This document shows, piece by piece, positions 37,993 to 46,376 of a DNA stretch of 64,000 nt. Position 1 is the first letter of the stretch. Each line of letters starts with the position of its first letter. The notes under the pieces were generated by a model that did not search any database, was not told the origin of the DNA, and worked only from the letters and a program-made list of their open reading frames with translations. The position numbers and the translations under genes were made by a program. The stretch spans positions 3,107,001-3,171,000 of the forward strand of contig CP129466.1 in assembly GCA_030583605.1 (NCBI GenBank), written 5' to 3'. The DNA comes from Gammaproteobacteria bacterium. Lineage in GTDB: Bacteria; Pseudomonadota; Gammaproteobacteria; Steroidobacterales; GCA-2729495.

Positions 37993-39120
37993 TCAGCTCC
38001 CTGCTGCTGCCCGGGGGCCCAGCGCTGCCTCGATCTCGGTCTCGATCCACTCCACGAACTGCGGATTCTCCGCAAGGCCCTGCTCGACGAAGGTGTACTT
38101 CAGGCCGCTCAGATCCTGCTTGATGTGCGTCTGCACGCCCCAGCTCGCTGCCGCGATCGCGACGACTATCACATCGTTGCCCTTGCGGCCCGCCTGCTCG
38201 ACCCATTTGCGCAACGTCCTGACATTGCTCTCACGGACCGGCCTGATGGCGTCATCCTGCAGGTTGATGATCCTGACGTCCGCGAATTCCCGCTTTGCGG
38301 CGATGCGGTCGACATGCGCCTGGAGCGCCTTCAGATCAGGCCCGTTGTCGGCGCCCTCCTCCGGGCCGTGACCGACGATGATGAGGGTCTCGCGCGCCGG
38401 ATTCCTGCTGGCGGTTTTCGCATTCTCGTAGAGTATCCCGGTAATGAGCGGGCTGTCGTCGAAATGCCCGGTCCAGAGGAACTTCACGCCCGGCGGTGCC
38501 TTGATCTTCGGCACCGCGAGGTAGCTCGCCTCCGGGTACATGCCGAAGATGTACTTCCATTGCCGGCTGAGCGAGTTGTACTCCGTGGTCGTGCCCTCAT
38601 CCACCAGCACGATGGTCCTCGCGCCGTGCGCGACGAGGTCATCGACCGCGGTCTGCAGATGGGCAGAACTCATCATGGACATGCCGAACCCGACCGCAGT
38701 CGGGCGCTTCGCGCCGATCGGCTCGAGCGACTTACTCATCGCCCGGTCGCTGTTCTCGCCCACGCCGTGGGCCAGGATCAGCACGCCGGTATTGCCCCTG
38801 AGCTTGCGGTCGCTGACGTACCAGGTGTAGTCAGGGCCCATGGCATTCATGTTCATCTCGAGTTCGCGGTCGGTCATGCCGCGGTAAAGCGCAACCTTCT
38901 CCCTGAGCGCCGCCATGTCCTGCGCGGACATCGCGTGGCGCATGTCGTAGGACTCGAGGCGCCTGCCGTCGGCGTCCATCGGCACGGCGCCGCCGTGCTG
39001 GTGCTGACTGTGATCCTGCGCCGCCAGCGCGGCCGGCAGCATCGCGGCAAGTGAGGCGATGGCCGCCAGCCCTACCCGCGGGCGGCGCCGGACACTGCAG
39101 CGTGCATCGTTCATCGGCAT
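37993..39120 (-). CDS. Second exported His-rich protein with class II chelatase-like domains
   Basis: A 375-residue protein; ATG 39120 has GGAGGAAGAC directly upstream. A signal peptide leads to A-A-L-A-A-Q and then D-H-S-Q-H-Q-H-G-G, a metal-binding-like tract. Half one contains V-L-I-L-A-H-G-V-G-E, and half two T-L-I-I-V-G-H-G-P-E-E. Length, order and motifs match the protein at 25116-26222 closely, including M-G-P-D-Y-T-W-Y against M-G-P-E-Y-A-W-Y, so the two are paralogues. It precedes a TetR and ABC operon on the same strand, 12 bases after the TetR stop. A role in handling a periplasmic metal is inferred. Confidence 0.55.
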   Translation of the reverse strand: MPMNDARCSVRRRPRVGLAAIASLAAMLPAALAAQDHSQHQHGGAVPMDADGRRLESYDMRHAMSAQDMAALREKVALYRGMTDRELEMNMNAMGPDYTWYVSDRKLRGNTGVLILAHGVGENSDRAMSKSLEPIGAKRPTAVGFGMSMMSSAHLQTAVDDLVAHGARTIVLVDEGTTTEYNSLSRQWKYIFGMYPEASYLAVPKIKAPPGVKFLWTGHFDDSPLITGILYENAKTASRNPARETLIIVGHGPEEGADNGPDLKALQAHVDRIAAKREFADVRIINLQDDAIRPVRESNVRTLRKWVEQAGRKGNDVIVVAIAAASWGVQTHIKQDLSGLKYTFVEQGLAENPQFVEWIETEIEAALGPRAAAGS

Positions 39121-39132
39121 GTCTTCCTCCGA

Positions 39133-39723
39133 TCAGGGCGGCTGCAGAAGCCGCGCAACGGCAGACTTCAGTTCACTTTTGACGGCAACGGTGGTGTCGC
39201 GGCGGATCGCCTGCGCCGCGCCGGACTGCACCATGCCAGCGACCATCGCCGTGAGCAACGCCGGGTCGCGGTCCTGCCGGCCGAGCAGCGCGCGGATCGC
39301 GCCTTCGAGCACCTTGCTGGGCAGCTGGTGCAGCTGCAGGATCTGCGCTCGCAGGTCCGGCGCAGACTCGCGGATCTCGCTGATCAGCCCCATGGTGGCG
39401 TGCGCAGGGCTGGTCGCAATGTCGATCGCGGCGTCGATCCACGCATCGATCCGCGCCCTTGGGTCGGGATACGCGGCCTCCAGCGACTCGAGCTGCTGCA
39501 GGTACGGGCCCATGTCGCGCTCGACACAGGCGATCAGGATGCGCTCCTTGCTGGAGTAATAGCGGTAGAGCGAGTTGCGGGCGAGGCCCACGGCAGCGGC
39601 AATGTCGCCCATGTCCGTGCCATGGAAGCCCTGCCGGCGAAACAGGGCACTCGCCGCATCAAGCAAGCGCTCGGCCTGCTGGCGCACGTGTTCGTGGATG
39701 GTCGGCGCCTCGATCCTAGGCAT
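39133..39723 (-). CDS. TetR-family transcriptional regulator
   Basis: A 196-residue protein; ATG 39723 overlaps the stop of the upstream ABC ATPase gene by eight bases. The N-terminal helix-turn-helix has F-R-R-Q-G-F-H-G-T-D-M-G-D-I-A and L-Y-R-Y-Y-S-S-K-E-R. The C-terminal helical domain would bind a ligand. It sits inside the operon with the ABC exporter and the chelatase-fold gene, so it probably represses that operon. Confidence 0.92.
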   Translation of the reverse strand: MPRIEAPTIHEHVRQQAERLLDAASALFRRQGFHGTDMGDIAAAVGLARNSLYRYYSSKERILIACVERDMGPYLQQLESLEAAYPDPRARIDAWIDAAIDIATSPAHATMGLISEIRESAPDLRAQILQLHQLPSKVLEGAIRALLGRQDRDPALLTAMVAGMVQSGAAQAIRRDTTVAVKSELKSAVARLLQPP

Positions 39724-40405
39724 GCGGGTTCCGTCCCTGCGTGATGCGACCATCCTGTATATGCACGACGCGATCCACGCAGTCGAGCATCCCCGTGTCG
39801 TGCGTGACCATCAGTGCAGCCACCTGGTGCTCGCGACACTCCCGCGCGAGCAATTCGACGATCTGCCGGCCACGCTGGTGGTCGAGCATGGAGGTGGGCT
39901 CGTCCACCAGCAGCAGCGCGGGTTTACCCATCAGGGCACGCGCGATCCCGACCCGCTGGCGCTCGCCGCCGGAGAGCTGCGCGGGACGCCGGTCCAGGCG
40001 CTGCTCCATGCCGACCTCGCGCAGCAGGCCGATCGCCTGGTCGCGATCGGCGCGGCCAGGCCGGCGACCCTTGATGTGCACCATCAACAGCAACTGATCC
40101 AGGGAGGTCAGCGAGGGGATCAGGTTCGACTGCTGAAAGACGAAACCGATGGCGTCCCGGCGCACCTCCGTCAGGCGACCCGGCGGCAGCGAGGTGATCT
40201 CAGACCCATCGATGAAGACCTGCCCGCTTGCGGGCGTGCGCAGGCCGCCACAGACGGCAAGCAGGCTCGACTTGCCCGCGCCGGAGGGACCGACCACGGC
40301 CATCAGCTCTCCGGCCCCGACCTCGATCGAGACACGGTCGAGCGCCACGACCTGCTGCTCGCCGTCACCCAGCGTGAGCGAGACATCGACGGTACGCAGG
40401 CTCAT
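39716..40405 (-). CDS. ABC transporter ATP-binding protein (LolD/MacB/DevA type)
   Basis: A 229-residue ATPase with Walker A G-P-S-G-A-G-K-S-S, Q-loop F-Q-Q-S-N, signature L-S-G-G-E-R-Q-R, Walker B A-L-L-L-V-D-E-P-T and switch V-T-H-D. It starts at ATG 40405, four bases inside the end of the permease gene. The sequence type goes with FtsX-like permeases that move lipoproteins, lipids or peptides rather than with importers. No periplasmic adaptor gene is adjacent. Confidence 0.95.
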   Translation of the reverse strand: MSLRTVDVSLTLGDGEQQVVALDRVSIEVGAGELMAVVGPSGAGKSSLLAVCGGLRTPASGQVFIDGSEITSLPPGRLTEVRRDAIGFVFQQSNLIPSLTSLDQLLLMVHIKGRRPGRADRDQAIGLLREVGMEQRLDRRPAQLSGGERQRVGIARALMGKPALLLVDEPTSMLDHQRGRQIVELLARECREHQVAALMVTHDTGMLDCVDRVVHIQDGRITQGRNPHA

Positions 40406-41544
40406 CGGTCCCGCCCGAGCGCGATGATCGGATCCACGGCCGTGATGCGGCGGACGGACAGGGCGCCACCGATCAGCCCCGCAATCACCAGCGAAACGAT
40501 TGCGCCTGCGACGGTCTGCGGCACGTACATGAATGGCCGGCCGGTCTTCATGAAGAGCTGGCCGACCCACAGCCCCGCCCCGAGGCCAACCAGCGTGCCC
40601 GACCCGAGCAGCAGCAGGGCCTGCCCCAGCGAGTCCTTCAGCAGGTAGCCATTCGATGCACCGAGCGCCTTGACAAGCCCGATCTCCTGCGTGCGCTGTA
40701 TCGTCCAGATCGCGAAAAACGCCCCGATGACGACCGTGGCGATCATGATCAGCGAGTACTGGATCAAGCCGACGGAGCGCACCTCGTCCACGTAACCGGT
40801 GGAGGCCTCGTAGGCGTCTTCCACCTTGGGCAGCGTGACAGTGCCAAGCTCCCCGTCGATCGCCCGGATACGGGTCTTGTCGAGGCTCGCACCCAGCTGC
40901 AGCGCAATCACGCTCGCGTAGTCGTACACGACCTCCGGAAATTTCTCGCCCGGCGGCATGCCGCCGGGCGGGCCGTAAGTCGCCTCCTGCCACTTGGACA
41001 TCGGCGCGTAGACGATCGGGATATGCCCGATATTCGCCTCACCGGTGATGCCGATGACCCGCAGCTGCGTCAGCACCCGGTCGAGGGTGATCCGGTCGCC
41101 GACCTTCACCCCCTTGTCGGCCAGGATCCGCGAGATCACCACGCCATCCTCGCTGCCCCCCAAGGGCTCCCCGCTGGTCACCGCCGGCGCCGTGAACCGC
41201 CCGGGACGCACACCCCACAACGCCAGTTCCAGCGGCTGGTCGTTCGCGCCGCGCGCATTGAAGACGGTGTGCCCGAGCGGCTCGGCGGCATTGACGCCCG
41301 ACTGCTTCTCCCAGCCCTCCCACATGCTGCGGTCGACGAGGCTCGCGCGGTAGTTCGGTTCGTCGTCGTACTCGAAGGCAATGTGGGTCACGGGCAGATT
41401 CATCAACCCCGAGACATTGTTCTTGATGAGACCCGCCGACAGCCCTGACAGGAGCGTCGTCAGGAAGGCGATGAGCGCGACGACCAGGCCCATCAGGAAG
41501 AATCGCCCCCTGGCGAAGGTCAGGTCCCGCATCGCAATGAACAT
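40402..41544 (-). CDS. ABC transporter permease, FtsX/DevC type
   Basis: A 380-residue protein starting at ATG 41544 (M-F-I-A-M-R-D-L-T-F-A-R-G-R-F, usual for this family); a GTG 13 codons upstream is an alternative. One N-terminal helix is followed by a periplasmic domain of about 200 residues and three C-terminal helices, the MacB/FtsX topology. Q-R-T-Q-E-I-G-L-V-K-A-L-G-A-S is the cytoplasmic coupling region. It forms a complex with the ATPase encoded next. The substrate is unknown. Confidence 0.9.
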   Translation of the reverse strand: MFIAMRDLTFARGRFFLMGLVVALIAFLTTLLSGLSAGLIKNNVSGLMNLPVTHIAFEYDDEPNYRASLVDRSMWEGWEKQSGVNAAEPLGHTVFNARGANDQPLELALWGVRPGRFTAPAVTSGEPLGGSEDGVVISRILADKGVKVGDRITLDRVLTQLRVIGITGEANIGHIPIVYAPMSKWQEATYGPPGGMPPGEKFPEVVYDYASVIALQLGASLDKTRIRAIDGELGTVTLPKVEDAYEASTGYVDEVRSVGLIQYSLIMIATVVIGAFFAIWTIQRTQEIGLVKALGASNGYLLKDSLGQALLLLGSGTLVGLGAGLWVGQLFMKTGRPFMYVPQTVAGAIVSLVIAGLIGGALSVRRITAVDPIIALGRDR

Positions 41545-41639
41545 GTCCGGCCCCGTCTGTGGCGACGGTGGTTTTATCGACACCCCGTCTTGTCGACAGA
41601 GTGCCCACTTACCGGGGAGACGTCAATCTGCTGCGCGTA

Positions 41640-42371
41640 TCACCCGGGGCGGCGTGCGATGGCGCCGGCATGATGCTTTGCAGAAACATCGCCCGGGCGC
41701 CCGACGAAGCCGGTGTCCTCGACCACGAGGCCCGCCCGTTCACATTCGCGCGCGAGCAGGTCCGGATCGAGCGGGTTGAGGTAGGACAGCATTCCCGCAG
41801 GCAGCCGTCCGTCCGGAAGCAACGCCCCGAGGTCCTCGATGAACCCGGGCCATTCCACGCCGGCCCCCTTGCGCTGCTCGTAGGCCGCGGCAGCGCCCCG
41901 CCAGAAGCCGCTGTAGGGAGTATCGGCAACGAGGAACAACCGCCCTTGCGGCTGCAGCCAGCGGGCCATGTCCGCCAGGGCACGACGGATATCCGGGCCG
42001 AGCATGAAGTGCAGAACGCGCGAACAGAGAATCGCCGCAAAGGCGGCATCCGGAAACGCCACATCCGGCAGGGTGCCGACGCTCACGGTCAGTCGCGCAC
42101 GCTGCTCCGGCGGGGTTTCATCGAGGACGATCTCCACGTGCCCGGCTTCCATGTCGCAGGCGTGCACGAACGCGCCCCGTTCCAGCGCAGCACGGGTCGC
42201 GATGCCGTAGGCGCAGCCCATGTCGAGCACCGGCGCAGTGCACAGAGCCGCGTACTCGACAAAGCGTTGCGAGAACGGGTCCAGCGACTCGGACATGAAG
42301 CCGCGGCTGTTCAGCGTGGGCACCAGGCCGGGGATGAAGGACTTCGGTCGTTCGCGGCGGGATGTGGTCAT
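41640..42371 (-). CDS. Class I SAM-dependent methyltransferase
   Basis: A 243-residue protein with the SAM motif V-L-D-M-G-C-A-Y-G-I-A near residue 50 and an acidic D-M-E-A after the second strand. The D-A-A-F-A-A-I-L segment and L-Q-P-Q-G-R-L-F-L are the usual motifs II and III. No substrate domain is recognised. It ends 95 bases before the ABC permease start on the same strand, so it may be expressed with that operon or alone. Confidence 0.85.
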   Translation of the reverse strand: MTTSRRERPKSFIPGLVPTLNSRGFMSESLDPFSQRFVEYAALCTAPVLDMGCAYGIATRAALERGAFVHACDMEAGHVEIVLDETPPEQRARLTVSVGTLPDVAFPDAAFAAILCSRVLHFMLGPDIRRALADMARWLQPQGRLFLVADTPYSGFWRGAAAAYEQRKGAGVEWPGFIEDLGALLPDGRLPAGMLSYLNPLDPDLLARECERAGLVVEDTGFVGRPGDVSAKHHAGAIARRPG

Positions 42372-42507
42372 AAGGTGATTGGTCGGCTGCGTTGCCGGAG
42401 GACTGGCCGGAATGGCTTTTTCGCCGATTGCAGAAGGAAAGGCAAGACGACGAAACCCGCTGCCGATTAGGCTATCCTGCTGCGGGCCTCAGCAAAGGCG
42501 CAGCTCC

Positions 42508-43458
42508 GTGAAGTGGCTTCGGCTCACCGGCTACGTGCTCGTTACCACGCTCGCCGCGGTCGCAATCGCACTGGCGATCGCGCTGTGGACATACCGCGAC
42601 ATCCCCGCAGCGCAACTGGAAGCGCGCTATGCCTCGTCCGCTTCGAGGTTCATTCACCTCGACGGTGTGCGCATCCACTACAGGGACGAGGGCAGCGGCC
42701 CGGCGCTGCTGCTGCTGCACGCCAATTTCAGCAATCTGCTCGCCTGGGATCCCTGGGTCGAAGCACTGCAGGACAAATACCGGGTGGTGCGCCTGGACCT
42801 TCCGGCCTTCGGCCTGACGGGACCGGACCCCGGCGGTGACTACAGCAACGAACGCACGCTGGCGCTCCTCGAAAAGTTCGTGGACGCCGTGGGCCTGCGT
42901 CGTTTCGCGATCGCCGGCACGTCACTCGGCGGCAGCATCGGCCTGCGCTACGCCGCAAAGCACCCGGACCGCGTCGAGAGTCTCATCCTGCTCAATCCCG
43001 GCATCCTCGAGGGCCGCGTCATGGCCGGCAAGGGCACGCGCCTGCCGGACAGCGCCAATGTGCTCAAGTACATCACCCCGCGGGCGCTGGCGGCCTACAT
43101 GCTGCGCTCACGCGCGGGCGATCCGGCGAAGATCTCCGAGGAGCATATCAGCCGCTGGTACGACCTGTGGATGCGCGAGGGCAACCGCGGCGCGATTCTG
43201 GACCGATTGCGGTCTTACGACAGCGCCGACTCGGCGCAGGTGGTCGCACAGGTTCGCGTGCCCGTGCTGATCCTCTGGGGCGAGGCGAACCCGCAGACCC
43301 CGCTCGAGCAGGCGACGGAACTCAAGGCCATGCTGGCGCAGGCACCGGAAGTGCGCGTGATCACCTACCCGGGCGTCGGCCATCCGGCGCTGGAGGAAGC
43401 CGGCGCGCTGATCGCACGCGACGTCCGCGCGTATCTCGACGGCAGGCAGACTCCCTAG
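42508..43458 (+). CDS. Membrane-anchored alpha/beta hydrolase (paralogue of 29008-29949)
   Basis: A 316-residue protein; GTG 42508 is the likely start because it opens directly into a membrane anchor (residues 7-28). Triad elements are L-L-L-H-A-N-F-S-N, the elbow A-G-T-S-L-G-G, the acidic residue in L-W-G-E-A-N, and the His in G-V-G-H-P-A-L. The nucleophile motif is G-T-S-L-G rather than G-H-S-M-G. Its layout is the same as the hydrolase at 29008. It overlaps the convergent TetR gene by four bases at the stops. Confidence 0.87.
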   Translation: MKWLRLTGYVLVTTLAAVAIALAIALWTYRDIPAAQLEARYASSASRFIHLDGVRIHYRDEGSGPALLLLHANFSNLLAWDPWVEALQDKYRVVRLDLPAFGLTGPDPGGDYSNERTLALLEKFVDAVGLRRFAIAGTSLGGSIGLRYAAKHPDRVESLILLNPGILEGRVMAGKGTRLPDSANVLKYITPRALAAYMLRSRAGDPAKISEEHISRWYDLWMREGNRGAILDRLRSYDSADSAQVVAQVRVPVLILWGEANPQTPLEQATELKAMLAQAPEVRVITYPGVGHPALEEAGALIARDVRAYLDGRQTP

Positions 43459-44102
43459 CGCGACTTGCCGACCGCGCTGTCGATGATCGACTCGATTTCC
43501 TTCATGAGGCGGCGCCAGGTCGCCTCGTCGGCGAGATCCTCGCCCATGAACCGCGGCGCCTTGACGGCACGCATCGCGAGATAGCTCGCCGCGGCCATCA
43601 TCACGACCATGAGGCGGCGGTGCCGGCGAAACTGCCGGCTGCCGGCAAATACGGCCGCATGTTCGCGCCCGATCTCGCGGCGGATGGCGGTGAGTGCGCC
43701 GGAGATCGCCGTCGGCGTCATCAACTCGTCGGCCAGCATCTCGATGCGCACCGGATCGGCCCGATGAACCTCGGCATTGCGGACCACGATCTTCTTCAGT
43801 TGCGCAGCCCCGTCTCCCTGTTCCGACTCCACCGACAGCGGAACGAGCCTGGCGGGCGGCGGCCACACCCGGTTGCGTTTGCCCCATTCCGCCACCAGCC
43901 CGGGCAGCCCGCCGAAATACCGATACAGCAGCGCCTTGCCGACACCGGCTTCCTTGATGACCTCGTTGACGCCGACATTGCGCAGGCCGTTGCGCTGCAC
44001 GACGCGCCCGAACGCCTCGATCAGCAACGTCTCCGTCGCCGCGCGCTTGAGACGTCCCTTGCCGGGCGCGCCATCCGGGGCTGCCGACGTGCCTGTTTTC
44101 AT
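43455..44102 (-). CDS. TetR-family transcriptional regulator
   Basis: A 215-residue protein. The helix-turn-helix shows V-Q-R-N-G-L-R-N-V-G-V-N-E-V and V-G-K-A-L-L-Y-R-Y-F-G-G. It is divergent from the ABC operon starting at 44214, and a TGACC-N4-GGTCA palindrome lies in the 111-base gap, so it probably represses both. The ligand is unknown. Confidence 0.92.
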   Translation of the reverse strand: MKTGTSAAPDGAPGKGRLKRAATETLLIEAFGRVVQRNGLRNVGVNEVIKEAGVGKALLYRYFGGLPGLVAEWGKRNRVWPPPARLVPLSVESEQGDGAAQLKKIVVRNAEVHRADPVRIEMLADELMTPTAISGALTAIRREIGREHAAVFAGSRQFRRHRRLMVVMMAAASYLAMRAVKAPRFMGEDLADEATWRRLMKEIESIIDSAVGKSR

Positions 44103-44152
44103 CCGATCGTTCCTGCCTGTTGACCCGCCACACCGGACAGGTTATAAATTTG

Positions 44153-44166
44153 TGACCGACTGGTCA
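44153..44166. promoter_or_regulatory. Palindromic probable TetR operator
   Basis: TGACCGACTGGTCA has perfect 5-bp half-sites around four bases and lies between the divergent TetR and ABC genes, next to an AT-rich TATAAATT at 44143-44150 that could be a -10 element. The overlap suggests repression. Binding is inferred. Confidence 0.65.
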
Positions 44167-44213
44167 ATTTTTTAGAACCACGGCACCAGTAATCAACAGG
44201 GGGAGCCAAAACC

Positions 44214-44915
44214 GTGCTTGAAGCGGTCGACCTCAGCAAATCCTATGGTGAGCATGCGGCCCTGAGCGGGCTCAATCTGCGAGTCAACGGCGGAGAAATT
44301 TACTGCCTGCTCGGCGCCAACGGCGCGGGCAAGACCACCACCATCAATCTGTTCCTGAATTTCGTAACGCCGACCGCTGGCATCGCCCGCGTGAACGGCG
44401 TCGACGTCGTACACAATCCGCTGGAAACGAAGCGCTATCTCGCCTACATACCCGAGCAGGTGCTGCTCTACGGTAACCTCACGGGAATCGAGAACCTGGA
44501 GTACTTCGCCCGGCTCGGCGGCCACGACGAGTACACTGCCAGCGATTATCACGGTTTCCTCGATCGCGTCGGACTGCAGCGCGACGCCGCCACGCGGCGC
44601 GTGCGCACCTACTCCAAGGGCATGCGACAGAAGATCGGCGTGGCCATTGCGCTTGCCAAGCAGGCGAAGGCACTGCTCCTCGATGAACCCACCTCCGGCC
44701 TCGATCCGAAGGCGAGCAACGAATTCTCGGCGCTGCTGGAACAGATGAAGGCCGAAGGTGCCGCCATCCTGATGGCCACCCACGACCTGTTTCGCGCCAA
44801 GGAGACCGGGACGCGCATCGGCATCATGAAAGGCGGCCGGCTGGTGCAGGAACTGTCGACCGACGAGGTGTCGCACGCCGACGTCGAGCGCATTTATCTC
44901 GAGCACATGCACTGA
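44214..44915 (+). CDS. ABC transporter ATP-binding protein (ABC-2 export type)
   Basis: A 233-residue ATPase starting at GTG 44214 after CAGGGGGAG. Walker A is G-A-N-G-A-G-K-T-T, the signature region Y-S-K-G-M-R-Q-K replaces the usual L-S-G-G-Q, Walker B is A-L-L-L-D-E-P-T, and the switch is A-T-H-D. The weaker signature is common in ABC-2 exporters. It lies 18 bases before the first of two permease genes, forming one exporter operon. Confidence 0.94.
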   Translation: MLEAVDLSKSYGEHAALSGLNLRVNGGEIYCLLGANGAGKTTTINLFLNFVTPTAGIARVNGVDVVHNPLETKRYLAYIPEQVLLYGNLTGIENLEYFARLGGHDEYTASDYHGFLDRVGLQRDAATRRVRTYSKGMRQKIGVAIALAKQAKALLLDEPTSGLDPKASNEFSALLEQMKAEGAAILMATHDLFRAKETGTRIGIMKGGRLVQELSTDEVSHADVERIYLEHMH

Positions 44916-44933
44916 GAACGGCACGAGGTCGCC

Positions 44934-46376
44934 ATGGTCATCACCATCGCCCGCAAGGAATTTGCCGAGATCATGCGCGACGGCCGCTTCAGATGGACCG
45001 CTGCGCTGATGGTATTGCTGCTCCTCACCTCCATTCTCGCCGGCTGGCAGCGCTTCGCTGCCTACACCGCCGTGCAGTCGACCGCGCAGGGCGAGAGCAA
45101 CAGCCAGTGGCTGAAGCAGGGCGACAAGAACCCGCACAGCGCGGCTCACTACGGCAACTACGCGTTCAAGCCGCTCGGTCCCCTGGCGTTTTTCGACAGC
45201 GGCATCACCAGTTACGCGGGCACCACGGTTTTCATGGAGGCGCACAAGCAGAATTTCGCCATCGGCAGGCCCGCCTCCGACACCAGCGCGGTAGCACGCT
45301 TCGGCGAACTCAATGGCGCCATGATCCTGCAGGTGCTCCTGCCGCTGCTGATCATTTTCCTGGGGTTTACCGCCTTTGCCGGCGAACGTGAGGACGGCAC
45401 CTTGCGCCAGGTCCTGAGCATGGGCGTCAGCCGCACCAGCCTGCTGTGGGGCAAGGCAACGGGGCTGGCCGCGGCGGTGCTGCTGGTCGTGGTGCCCTGC
45501 CTGGTCGCCGGGGGAATCTTTCTCGCCGCAACCGGATTGCAGACAGTCGGCGGCGGAGTGACACTGCGGGTTGCATTGCTGGCGGTCGCTTACCTGCTCT
45601 ACGCCGGCATATTCCTGTTCCTGACCCTGGCGGTATCCGCGTGGGCACGCACCGCGCGCACAGCGCTCATGATCATGGTGGGTTTCTGGGCGTTCACCGC
45701 GTTCATCATGCCGAAGGCCGCAACAGAGATCTCCAGGGTCGAGTACCCGGTGCCTGCGTTTGGCACGTTCATGGCGGAGATGAAAGCGCACCAGACGCGC
45801 GGCATCGACGGCGTGTCGCCCTACGCCAAACTCGGTCGTTACCAGGCCGAACTGTTCCGCAAGTACCAGGTCTCGCGGGTGGAAGATCTGCCGGTCTACT
45901 GGACTGCATTGCGAATGCAGAAACTGGAGGAGATCGACCAGCCGGTTTTCGACCTGCACTACGGCCAGGTCCGCGATCTCTACCTGGCGCAGCAACGGCT
46001 GCAGGACCGGCTTGGCATCCTCGCGCCGACCCTGCCGCTGCGATCGGTGTCGATGGGCCTGGCCGGCACCAGCCTCATCGAGCACAACAAGTTCACGACG
46101 GATGCCGAGGACTTCCGCCACAACATGGTCTTCAAGATGAACGACTACCTGTCGAAGGCCGCGGTCGACCTCAACGGCGTCAATGACGCAACCAACTACA
46201 TGGTCGCCAATGAAGAGGTCTTCGCGATCGTGCCGCCCTACCGCTACGAGCCGCCCGCCCTCGCGGCCACGATGGCCGTCCAGGCCGGCAATTTCGGCAT
46301 CCTCGGCGCTTGGCTGATCGCGGCCGTTGCACTGGCCTGGCAGGCGACACGGCGAATGAGCATGGAGCGAAGCTGA
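44934..46376 (+). CDS. ABC-2 type permease, DUF3526 family (first subunit)
   Basis: A 480-residue membrane protein. An N-terminal helix (about residues 22-40) is followed by a periplasmic stretch and a cluster of about five helices from 120 to 290, then another soluble region and a final helix. D-G-T-L-R-Q-V-L-S-M-G follows the G-E-R-E motif typical of ABC-2 permeases. Its TGA overlaps the ATG of the second permease by one base. It should pair with the second subunit and the ATPase as a heterodimeric exporter. Confidence 0.88.
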   Translation: MVITIARKEFAEIMRDGRFRWTAALMVLLLLTSILAGWQRFAAYTAVQSTAQGESNSQWLKQGDKNPHSAAHYGNYAFKPLGPLAFFDSGITSYAGTTVFMEAHKQNFAIGRPASDTSAVARFGELNGAMILQVLLPLLIIFLGFTAFAGEREDGTLRQVLSMGVSRTSLLWGKATGLAAAVLLVVVPCLVAGGIFLAATGLQTVGGGVTLRVALLAVAYLLYAGIFLFLTLAVSAWARTARTALMIMVGFWAFTAFIMPKAATEISRVEYPVPAFGTFMAEMKAHQTRGIDGVSPYAKLGRYQAELFRKYQVSRVEDLPVYWTALRMQKLEEIDQPVFDLHYGQVRDLYLAQQRLQDRLGILAPTLPLRSVSMGLAGTSLIEHNKFTTDAEDFRHNMVFKMNDYLSKAAVDLNGVNDATNYMVANEEVFAIVPPYRYEPPALAATMAVQAGNFGILGAWLIAAVALAWQATRRMSMERS

